The notes beneath the pieces are model-generated. The model saw only the letters and a list, made by a program, of their open reading frames with translations, made no database searches and had not been told where the DNA came from. A DNA stretch of 64,000 nt from contig JAXGGA010004660.1 in the NCBI GenBank assembly GCA_038373865.1, positions 21,900-85,899 of the forward strand. The letters run 5' to 3'. This DNA comes from Uloborus plumipes. Taxonomy: Eukaryota > Arthropoda > Arachnida > Araneae > Uloboridae. Positions 31,676 through 42,300 of the stretch are shown piece by piece (within the stretch, counting starts at the first letter, position 1; every line of letters starts with the position of its first letter). The position numbers and the translations under genes were made by a program.

Positions 31676-34471
31676 TGCTGTAGCGTAAGTGGCTGTAAAT
31701 CTAATTACAGAGGACAGACCGAAAGAGTCACTGTTTTTACTCTCCCAAGGTGTAAAAATCTGCGAGAAATATGGCTAAGAAAAATTCCCACTGACTTTAC
31801 TGGGATTAAAAATCCTTTAGTATGCATCAAACATTTTCAAGAATCGGATGTCATCAGAATTGACAGATGCACAGTCAAAGGAGAAATCAAAGAGTATCCG
31901 AGGATAATTCCGAAATTAAAAGAAGGTGCATATCCTGTAATATTTCCCAATTTACCTAGTTATCTGTCTGCAGTACCTTCTTCATCCAGGAGGCTTCCGG
32001 ACGTAGAAGAAGAAAACTTCAACTTGGCATTGAACGAAAGTATCGTTGAACATGCTAAGTATGTGGAGGGGAAAAAAATATTAAAAATGGAGGATGTTGT
32101 AAAATACTACGAACAATATCTCCATAATGACGTAGAAGATAATACAAGGAAGTGGTCCATTTTCAGCTGCGATGAAAAAATTGTGGTGTGCCTAATTAAC
32201 TTGTCAAATGATCTTCCCAAATTAGTAAGTTCTTTGACTGTTAAGCGCTCCTTAGAATTCCAGATAGTTCTGGACGAAATTGAACTGCCTTTGAAAAATG
32301 TGCCTAAGCATTTGCAAGTACTGAATTCATTTCATGTGTTAGATGAAATTATTGAACTGTTGAAAAATCCTAATGCATTGAAAGTGAAGTCTAAGATTGA
32401 ATTAATAATTGACATGTTGAAATCTATTGATATTGAAGGGCATGAAAAAAATCTAGAGTTCATAATCGATCAACTACAGTTGGTGAATGTGTCAAAAAAT
32501 AATCGAAGATACAGTGGAAGAACTCTAATTTTTGCTTCTAGCATTTACGTTTTATCTTCATCTGTGTATCAATCTTTATACAAATGTGGATATTTGATTC
32601 TACCCCATCCGAGAAACTTAAGTAAGGTGATCAGTAGCATTTCGTTACAAACTAACTCGATAGATGATAGTGTCGAATACCTAAAAATAAAACAACAGTA
32701 TTTAAAAGAGCATGAATTTCTAGTGAACTTACTCTTGGATGAAATTTATGTCGAACCAAGTTTAACTTTTAAGGGAAATTCTGTTTATGGAAACAGTGAA
32801 AATGATGAGACAAAAGTTGCAAGGACTGCACAGGTGTTTATGATATCGAGTGTTTTATCCAAGTATATTGATGTTGTAAGCATTGTGCCAGTGATAAATT
32901 TAACTTCCTGCCAATTAAAAGGTATGTTATTTAAAGTGATTGCAGAATTGGAAAGAATTGGCTTCAGAGTACTGTCGCTTATATCAGACAATAACTCTGT
33001 CAATAGAAAAGCATTTGAATTGATGAATGATAATGTTTTAAAGCCATCTATGCCTCATCCTTGTGACCAAACACGGAAACTTTTTTTCATTTTCGATACG
33101 GTGCACCTTATAAAATGTGTGCGAAATAATTGGATCTCTAAGAAAACTGATAATATTGCCATTACTTATCCAGATATAAATACAGGAGTGCTACGAAAAG
33201 CCCAATTTAAGCACTTCGAAATTCTATATCAGCTAGAAAAAAATTCTCTTGTTAAGTACGGTAATCTGTTGTCGACTAAAGTTTTATATCCGTCGAATAT
33301 TCAAAAACAGAATGTCGAACTGGCACTAAAGATATTTAACGAGAAAAATGTTGCTGCCCTGAATTGTGCTGCTTCAAAAAAGCCTGATATGTTTCCAGAC
33401 GTCTCGGATACGTGTGAGTTTCTTAGTATTTTCATAAAATGGTGGAAAATAGTGAATGTGAAGAGTTTCTATGAAAGTAAAAGATTTAATGATGCAGACA
33501 GAAAAGTCATTGAAAATGAAGAAATGTCTCCACAAATATCTTTTCTAACCGAATTCGTAACTTGGTTGCAATTATGGGAGACAACTGTGAATCGAGCTTC
33601 CAGTCTATCTTATCAAACCTATATCGCTCTTCTCAATACCTGTCAAGCATTTATTGAAATGGTGCCATATTTGTTTGAAAAATATAAATTTGCCTATATT
33701 GCTTTAGGAAAGTTCCAAAATGACAACCTTGAAGGAAGGTTTGGCAACTATAGGCAGCTAAGCGGAGCTAATTATTACATTAGTTACGTTCAGGTTTTAG
33801 AAAGTGAGCGAAAGTTACGTTTTAAAAGTTTGTGCCTATTGAAATGCAACAATGAACATATTTCTCTTCGTTCAATTTCATCATGTTCAGAATCCAGTTC
33901 TACAGATGTTATAAATATCGAACCTTTCCGGGAAATTTTGGAATGTGAATTTATATTTGAAGAAGTGCCAGACTTCGTATTACCAATTTTGACGTACATT
34001 GGTGGTTATATAGCAATGAAAGATGCTAAAACAGGAACCTGTGCTGTTTGCCTTAACTGGATTTTGACCGATAAAAGTGTAGCAGTTGAAGTTCCGTCTG
34101 AACTCGTTCTGGAACTTGACAGAGGAAAGTTAACTCTGCCGACTTTACAAGTTACCATTGTTGTAGCTGCAGTTTGGTTTACAATGCAAAAACTTATTGA
34201 TATGTTTTTAGCTAAGTTTTTGAGTTCACGAAATCAGCTGTCCATACTTCTAGAACTAAGTAAATTATTGCTGAAAGAATACTTAGAATTCATAGACGAA
34301 GATGTTACTCAGCAGTGTTACTGTGAAAAGACTCTTTCAACAGTGCTAGATAAGATAGCGAACAGAGCATCTAAAATTTTATTAAATAATTTTGTTAAGA
34401 AGCAAAATGATAATTTTTCATCTGGAAAGTTAGAAGAGAGGAAATTAAAAAAATTGAAGAAGGATAATTGA
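31676..34471 (+). CDS. THAP-domain P-element transposase, nearly intact
   Basis: The frame is open for 931 codons from just after a TGA (31673-31675) to the stop at 34469-34471. Residues 1-95 form a THAP zinc finger: CCSVSGC, WLRKIP, then CIKHF (the second metal pair) and YPVIFPN, the AVPTIF-like end. The rest has the long helical and RNase H-like body of P transposases; near the C-terminus FQNDNLEGRFGNYR and ISYVQVLESERKLR correspond to the conserved P-element end region. Length is close to THAP9 (about 900 aa). The nearest ATG (31667-31669) is in frame but followed two codons later by the TGA, so either a nonsense change sits at codon 3 or the true start is on a spliced leader. A TTG at 32024 would omit the THAP domain and is unlikely. 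Confidence 0.88.
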   Translation, partial: CCSVSGCKSNYRGQTERVTVFTLPRCKNLREIWLRKIPTDFTGIKNPLVCIKHFQESDVIRIDRCTVKGEIKEYPRIIPKLKEGAYPVIFPNLPSYLSAVPSSSRRLPDVEEENFNLALNESIVEHAKYVEGKKILKMEDVVKYYEQYLHNDVEDNTRKWSIFSCDEKIVVCLINLSNDLPKLVSSLTVKRSLEFQIVLDEIELPLKNVPKHLQVLNSFHVLDEIIELLKNPNALKVKSKIELIIDMLKSIDIEGHEKNLEFIIDQLQLVNVSKNNRRYSGRTLIFASSIYVLSSSVYQSLYKCGYLILPHPRNLSKVISSISLQTNSIDDSVEYLKIKQQYLKEHEFLVNLLLDEIYVEPSLTFKGNSVYGNSENDETKVARTAQVFMISSVLSKYIDVVSIVPVINLTSCQLKGMLFKVIAELERIGFRVLSLISDNNSVNRKAFELMNDNVLKPSMPHPCDQTRKLFFIFDTVHLIKCVRNNWISKKTDNIAITYPDINTGVLRKAQFKHFEILYQLEKNSLVKYGNLLSTKVLYPSNIQKQNVELALKIFNEKNVAALNCAASKKPDMFPDVSDTCEFLSIFIKWWKIVNVKSFYESKRFNDADRKVIENEEMSPQISFLTEFVTWLQLWETTVNRASSLSYQTYIALLNTCQAFIEMVPYLFEKYKFAYIALGKFQNDNLEGRFGNYRQLSGANYYISYVQVLESERKLRFKSLCLLKCNNEHISLRSISSCSESSSTDVINIEPFREILECEFIFEEVPDFVLPILTYIGGYIAMKDAKTGTCAVCLNWILTDKSVAVEVPSELVLELDRGKLTLPTLQVTIVVAAVWFTMQKLIDMFLAKFLSSRNQLSILLELSKLLLKEYLEFIDEDVTQQCYCEKTLSTVLDKIANRASKILLNNFVKKQNDNFSSGKLEERKLKKLKKDN

Positions 34472-36020
34472 GTAATCTGAAGGAGGTAAATATTGGGGAA
34501 CTAACTCCTAGCCCCGGTCTACGGGCCGAAAATAGGGCATGGGCAGGGCCATAAGGGGCAGTTCCTTATGTGCGCTCAACCATGATCTTTTTACTTTGCA
34601 AATATTTCTCTGTTTTTTTTTTTGTAGTTATATAAATGTGTTATAGTCTACATCTCTTAAATTCTCCCTTTAACTTGGTTGTGGAAAATGATCATGCATA
34701 TTTTGGTTAAATGTTTTAATTATGAGCAAAAGTTACCTTTAATGCTTCATTATAAAAAATCCTTAGAAGGATCATCATCTCGGCTAGTCTGGGTGTTTGA
34801 AAATTCACAAGAAGGCTGAATCGAAGTCAATAATAAATTCCATATTACTATACTGTAAAATTTTTGACAGGAAGTTTTGTAATTAAAATGCATAAGTGCG
34901 TTAAAAATTCTAAAACGCAATACCAGTTTCACTTTGGTGTTGTTAAGTAAATGGGAAAGACTCTTGACTTTTCTTAAGATGTTTTAACATTGATTTCTGA
35001 AAAATGAATCATGGTCTATTTTTGGTAAAATTATTAGAGTAAACGGAACGGGTTTTAAGAGAAAAGTGGATTTGAAGAGCATTCATTGAAATCTTCCCCG
35101 GGGGGGGGGGGTCATCTATATGGCCAGTTTGTTACCTTGATTGTCAAATTACGTTTTGTTATCGTATACATGTTTATAAACTTGTTACTCACAATATATG
35201 TAAGCTAGTTTTATACGTTTTCACAGTGTTATTTTAGCAAATGCATTTTCTTTTGAGGTGTTAAAATATTGAAAATAAATTTTAAAGCAAAATTAAGTGC
35301 ATATATATTCAATGTATTGGTCCAAAAAAAAAGCTCAAAAGCTGAGAATTAATTTTAAAATAAAGCTATAGAAAATTAGTTAGGCTGGATTCATAGTTAA
35401 AATTAAATTTGCTTTACATATTGCAGTTACACAAATGTATTTATTGGATAAATGCAGTTTGATAGCTATTTTTAAATGGACCTTGGAAATCTCACTTTAA
35501 TTTGTTATGATTTTGCAATTAGAAATGATTTTATATTATTTGTATAGGAGGTAAGTTATTTAAAATTAGTAAAATTTATTATCTTGCTGATAAATTTAAG
35601 AAAACAATAATGACAGTTATAAGATTTGACTGACTCAAATTTTAACTGAAGTAATAAATGCTAAGTGAGAATTTTTTTCATCATTTGTTTAGATTATGTG
35701 CATGTGTAAATATTTTATATTACTTATCAGACAATATTACTACAGAAATAAAATTATTATTTTTATATAACTTGTTAATTTGATTTATTCATTTTATTTG
35801 GAACAACAGTTTTGCTTTTAAATTTTTTAAATATTTTTGCTTAGAGTGAATCAATTTTATTTTGCTAAATATGACATGAAAAAAATCGATCGTTGTTTAA
35901 AACAGACAAGCATTATTTCACGAAACAAATGCGTATGTCCAAGTCGAAACGAAAGTGCACTCCGCGATCCGACGATGCACACAGTTCGTCACGTGACCTC
36001 CTTTTTCTCCCACCGTACCG
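34472..36020. other. Non-coding 3' part of the P-type transposon
   Basis: No gene. It holds a G-run at 35101-35110 and an AATAAA (35744-35750 region) that could end the transposase transcript. Confidence 0.45.
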
Positions 36021-36306
36021 GGGCCTGTCTTTCTAGTTGGCCTTGGCCAGGGGGGAGTTGAAAGAGGCTTTCAGGTAACTCTGCTGCGCGGTGGAAGAGT
36101 TCCACGATTTATTCATAATGAAAAAGGTACACCCCATGCAAAAATGCAGCGATCTCAATGGCATTTATGTCGAACAATAGGGAAAAGTAAGCTTTCAAAC
36201 AGTGTATTATTCAGTGCCAATAAACATGTTTTTCATTGTGAAAAGTCATTGGGAATTCAATTTACCGACAACACTTGCAAATTAAAAAATTTCGAAAGAC
36301 ATTAAC

Positions 36307-39300
36307 CTTTTCCATTTGCTCATTTATTCTTTGCACTTCTTTCAAACCAACGTCATGCAACTCCTTATACTCATTAAATCCAAGATGAAACTCAAGGCAT
36401 GCCTCGTAAAATTCCTCGCCATCAGGTATAGAAGAAATTGCAATATTTTGACGAAGATGCTTGGAGTACTCCTGAAAAGCCATGGATAGAAAATAAGTAT
36501 ATAATTAAATGTTTTTCAAAAAAATATTATACTAAGTTTTAAAAAATGCTTACATTCTTAAGGAATTCTTGTAACTTTTTAAAGGATGGCAACACATCTT
36601 CTGTCAATGATTTCAAAGCTGTATTTTGTAAATCATTTCTAAACAAAAAAAAAGTGAATATATGTATGCACACATGGTGTTTCGGAAAAGATTTCCCTAC
36701 TTTGAAATGATATAACAGAAAAGCTAGAAAAGTGAAACACATCGCACGTTTCACAGACAGGTCTGAATTTTTTTATGCACCAATTTTAAAAATAATTCAA
36801 AAATTTCCTATTAGCAGGAGCTGTAGACACAAATGTCTTTTGAGTAGTATATGAAAGTGTGCTCATTGAACAGGAGTCAAATCTCATTGCAGTGGTTTGG
36901 ATATATCCAACTTTCACAGCAGTAGTAGCATGGTGCAATTGAACGGTAAAGATCAAAGTCACTTGCAGATAATATAGTGGAATGGCTGTGTTTTTTGGAA
37001 TGGCTGTGTTTTTAAGCCTTTGCAAGCTTTAACTGACTGACGGTTATCCACATCTTATAACGTTCATTTAACATGTAATTCTGGACCTGCCCAATAGCAG
37101 GGTTTTTTTTTTTTTTTTAAATCTATTTTTATTTCAACCCCTTTTTATAAGGTTCTACTAAAGGATTTGCTACATTCTAACCTGACCTTTGATTACTTGG
37201 TCTGGTTTCATCTGTTTCCAATTTTAGAAATACATAATGATCCATTCAATATACATATTTAATATCTATAGCTAACCAAAATTTGATTCCAAGTTCATTG
37301 AACTTTTAAAAAATATTAAAAAAAAAAAAAAAGCACCTTGTGTTTTTGAGAAATAATTGTGCACCAAATCTGAAATCTTTCTAAATGCTTTCATTGGACC
37401 TACAGCAAATCTTAGAAATATTAGTAAAAGTTTTTCACACTCCCGATATTACGGAAAAAAAATTCAGACTGAAAACATAAAGATCTTGTTAGCTTTTTTA
37501 ATAAAGCAGAAAAGCAGGGCTGTCATTTGAATTTTTTCCATTGGGTGGGCAAAGGGTCCAAACACAATGCAATTTCATCAGAAAACATAAAAAACCATGC
37601 CAGGGTTGCCACAGGAAAAATCTCAAAAAAAGTAGCAAAAGTCGCCTAAACATACTAAAAAAGTTGCAAAAAAGTTGCCTTAAAAATAAAAAAAAAGTTG
37701 CAAAAAAGTAGCCATGAAAAAAAAAGTTGCAAAGAAGCTGAATAGAACCATGTGATAAGCTAAACTGAATATGAGTAATGCTTTAAAACAAGTTCAAAAA
37801 ATAGACATATTTTGAACTCATGCATTAAATTAAAGATACAAATGAGGGAAAAAAAACAAAAGAGTACAATCGAGGTTATTTACTTTACAAGACTTCTACC
37901 ATTCAAAAGAAAAAATAATAATATACTCATATAAATACAGAAAATTTATTCCGAAAATCCATGTTTTTGGTTTTTTACAGAAAAGTGATTCTATCAAAGT
38001 ACAGTCAATTCTCGATAACTCAAATTTGAAGGGACCGAAAAAAAACTTCGACTTATCGGAAGTTCGACTTATCATTAGTTTCGATTTCTAACATTTTAAT
38101 AATAAAAACTTGGAATGTTCAGCAAATGTATAGATAACTGACACTGACACGTTTAATTAATTAAAATTTACACTATTTGAATTGAAACGTTGGGAACAAA
38201 AAAGAAAAAGAAATCTTTCTTCTTATGCATTTCATTCTTGTGGGATTTTCCGTCATTTTAAGCTGCATTGAGCAGTTTTGTAATTTAAAAAACGGTAAAT
38301 ATTACAGCTTTTTCACATATCGTTCTTCCTTGGCAACAGATTAATTTTCTTCCATGGTTTGTCTGTACTCTTCGTTGCAAACATCAATGTTTTAATCACA
38401 TTAAAGAAATTTTCTTTATCAACTGCTTCAAAAGTCGTTTGTTTTAAATTCAATAATCACTATATCACTGTCACGATTCATTAAAGATGAAGAAGCAAAA
38501 CTTTTGGAAATTAAATTCCTTACAGAAGCAATAAGTGCAAAAAATACAGCAAGAGCCACCACAGGTGTTATTCATTTATTGCACATTGATTCAACAGATA
38601 TTCTTTTGACTTCAGATTTTCAATGACTGAATCCACAAGAGAAGAATAATTAAAATTTTATGCTCTCACTTGAAGGTTTTTTCAGCTTTTTAACTATCAA
38701 ATGTTTAGTCACCTCAAAAAAACTTCGAGTTAAGGGAAGTAAACTTCGAGATATGGAGGAAAATTAACATAGAATTGAAGACAAAGGGATCGGTATTTAA
38801 TAAGAAATTCGAGTTATAGTAATATTCGAGTTATCCGACTTCGAGTTATCGCGAATTGACTGTATTTTCCTTTTGTTCACTAAGCAATTTAATTTATTTC
38901 CTTCATATTCATGCTCTCTTTCCTTATTTCTCAACTTTATACTGCCTTCTAACATACCCTGAGCTATTCTAATACTTTCAGTGTCTTTTGCTTCAATAGT
39001 TGATTTTAGCCTCTGGTTTACCTGTTTAAAAAGTCCATCAGCTGATTTTTGAGTGTCCTTTCTCTCTCTATTTCCTAGTTTGACTTTTTCTTCTAACTTT
39101 TTAACAGATCCCTTTAAACTTGACAGCTTTTCTTTTTCTATTTTTCTTTCTTTCAACTTTTCTTCATTTTATTTTTCTAATCTCAATTACTCTTCCTTCT
39201 TTTACTTCTAGTCTTCAAGGTAGAACTGGTATAGTTTGCGTGCACCAAAAGCTAAATTTAAAAGTTCTTTGCCAATTTGGAATTGTGCAACTGTAGACTA

Positions 39301-42300
39301 GCGCTTCAGAGCATCTTATAATAAGCCTGCCATTCAATACACGTTCCGACATCAAATATTTATCTTCCGAAAGAACTCTCCTGGATATTGAAAACCCCCC
39401 TCTCTACTTCACTATTACCATGAGACTAAATGTGACTAAAAATGAATGTTACTTTCTTCAATGAAAATTATTAAAATTTGGGTGGCTTAGATGAATTATA
39501 ATTCTATTAGCTTGACTAGAGAAAAGATCCAATGAGCATATGCTGTGCTGCTTTTACCATTAAAATCTGGCTTTTTTGGGACACTGTTTCCGAAGAGGCT
39601 CTAGCACAATTCTTTGTTTTTTTGACGAATCCCAATTCAGTTGTTCATCTACTTAGCTGTCACGTGCTGTTTTTGACCCAAATAGAAGTTGTGGGATAAA
39701 GGAGCGAATCGTCAGTTTGAGCCGTTTTTACAATTCCTTCATCCTTAAGAAATATAATTTTTCTTGGCCTTTTTGATCGATACGCACGTCTGAATTTGCT
39801 CTCCATGAAGTAAAAAATAATGTACTATCATACAAGGGGCAATTTAAAAGACAAAAAATTAGCAAAGTGATTTCATTTTCAAATTTCGGCTTCCAAACTT
39901 TCTCTTTACATGAGAGCTACAGAAAGTGGGAGCTTGATTATTCATTCAGCAATCCCTGCACCTTATATTTGAAGAAAAAAGCCCCACCTTTCCTCTAACA
40001 ATTACCTTTCAAGAGATATTTGCATAAAATCTGACTTTTTGTCTAAACTTTTGCAACAGCAAAAAAATATGTCTTATGTAATTTCCGATTTTTGTTTCGG
40101 TTACATTTTTTAAAACTCCAGACGCGTATATTGTCTACCTGCAGTAGAAATTTGAATGCATTTCGCTGAATAGTTTTCTTTTTATTCATATATTTGCATT
40201 TTTTCTAAACTCTCATCGCTGCCCTGTGCCCAGTCAAGGTTGCTGCAAAAATCTGCACTGTATAAGGTTTCAGCTTCTGGAAAAGCTCAGATATTGGTAG
40301 AGTACGAAGCATGCAAATCAGTTCCATACAAGATTGATTTTCGTATCACTCAAGCCAAGCCCAACTTGTTGATTGGATGCAGTGAATTGGTGCATCCCAT
40401 AACATCTATTTAGGGAAGGTTTTTTTCTTGAGATAGAAATGATTTAAAACCATGGGTTAAAGAACAGATGTCTTAGCCAGGTGTTTCAAAAGAAAACTAA
40501 CGTTGGGGGGAAAAGTCTCCAAAAAAGCAGATTTAGTGAAAAAAAAGTAGCTTTTTGGCATGTTTTAGCATAAAAAAGTAGTTAAAGTTGCCTTGTGTCT
40601 AAAAAAGTAGCAAAAAGTAGCATTTAAGTATCCTGTGGCAACCCTGCATGCCCACTTATATGTAAATACATTGATTTCTCAAAGTCAGGGGGGGGTCCCC
40701 CCTAAATGACAGGCCTGCAGAAAAGCCTCATAATTTCCAAACACCTTTATCAACTAGGTTTCATGATACTTTTTTGGGGTTGAGCCTCAGACCACAAACT
40801 AAGAATAAGTAAGCCTTAAGTGGTCAATGTTTTCCTTATGCAGGGATGCTCATTCCTCTAATGGTAATGCCCCCTCCAAAAATACTACAAAATCCCCCAA
40901 AAGCAAGAACCATTCAAGAATGATAAACTCTGTAAACATGCTCCCTAATTATTTCAATCGCACAATCCCTGACATGAGTTAGTTTCTGGTTGGCACACCA
41001 GTCAAACGTAGAAAAACGCAATGAGTGCTTCCAGTTCTAGTAAAGCATTGTCCCAAGAAGCGTTTTAAAAAATATTTCTGCTCTGCTTCAGTATCAATAA
41101 ATGTATTTACATTCATTTTTTTTCAAAAGGGTCAAAATCACACCTCTCCCTACTTCTAGGTATAACCACTTAGTTTGAGTTCTAAAAAAAACCTTTTCTT
41201 GAAAACCATACATTAAGCAAAGCAATGGTTTAGGAAAAATCAAGAAAGGATTGATGAATCTAAGAAAATTTAGAGGAGCAGTAGGCAAAAAAAATTTGCT
41301 TGGGGTCAAAAAGACCTCTTCCATAATTCTAGTGTTAAAAAATACCTCAGTAATTCAGACCACTGATTAGAACTACTTACACGTTTAAACAATGCAATTG
41401 AATTATACTTTTTTGACATTAAAACAAATTTATCACCAATTCTGTACCTCAGAACCAGACTAACCTAAGTCCATTTTCGTCATTTTACAGTAGAGGAGAA
41501 AAACGATGTATTCGACAACCGTTTTTCCCCTCTACCGAAAAATGACGAAAATGGACTTACGTTAGTCTGGTTCTGAGGTACAGAATTTTCATTAAAAAAA
41601 AAGAAGTCTTCTTACTTGTTTTGAGTGCTAAACACAAAAAAGGATTAATAAGTCAATAATTTTCCCATAAGAGTGTCTATTTAAGCTTGGGAAATTGATG
41701 AAACTTTAACATTCTCTTCATCACTGTAGAAATGAAATTTTTGTTTTAATGAAAACTAAGTTCACTGTAATGAATATAGCTACAAAAGAAAACAAAAGGG
41801 ATGCTGTATTTCTCTCTGACAAACAAGTCTTAAAACCATACTATTATATATTTCAACAGTAGGAATAATGTCATGACCAGTGGTTGGAAAAACTACATTT
41901 CTTTTGTAGCGAACTACAACTACAACTATTTTGTTACAAATGTAGTTAACTACAACTACAACTACTTTTTTAAAAATGTAGCAACTACAAACTACTTTTG
42001 AAATGTTGTCACTACTTTGCTACTTTTTAAAAAATAACTTAAAAGAAAAGCACACACAGTTTGAGGATTGACCGAAAAAATTCAAAAAGTGGTTTAGATT
42101 AATAAAAGAACTAATTTGGACATGGAATATTACTAGGAATTTCTTTTTTTTTTAATTTTTTCATTCATTTATTTATTTATTTTTTTTTTCAATTACACAT
42201 TTAAAAGTAGTTTCCAGAATTCTCTATAAACTACTATTTGTTTGTATCGCGCTATTCACTATTCTACTTTTTTAAAAAAGTAGTGAGCTACACTACTAAC

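Larger units (their letters stand above)
31436..36046 (+). mobile_element. P-superfamily (THAP9-like) DNA transposon
   Basis: The inverted ends read CCAAGGCCAACTAGAAAGAC (left) and the reverse complement at 36021-36046, with a second inverted block TCACGTGAC/CAACTGTGTGC about 30 bases inward on both sides. Between them lies one long transposase gene. No 8-bp duplication flanks the ends. About 1.5 kb of AT-rich non-coding sequence follows the gene before the right end. Confidence 0.85.
37601..40646 (-). mobile_element. hAT transposon inserted in the outer MITE
   Basis: Inverted ends CAGGGTTGCCACAGGA are exact. CATGC stands on both sides (37596-37600, 40647-40651). Just inside each end the words AAAAAGTAGC and AAAAAGTTGC recur many times. 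It carries decayed transposase sequence on the minus strand. Confidence 0.88.
37515..40717. mobile_element. Outer hAT-type MITE of a nested stack
   Basis: Ends CAGGGCTGTCATTT and, reversed, CAGGCCTGTCATTT are flanked by a perfect 8-bp duplication CAGAAAAG (37507-37514 and 40718-40725), the hAT hallmark. Without the insert at 37601-40646 the element is about 160 bp. It resembles 26284-26373. Confidence 0.9.
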
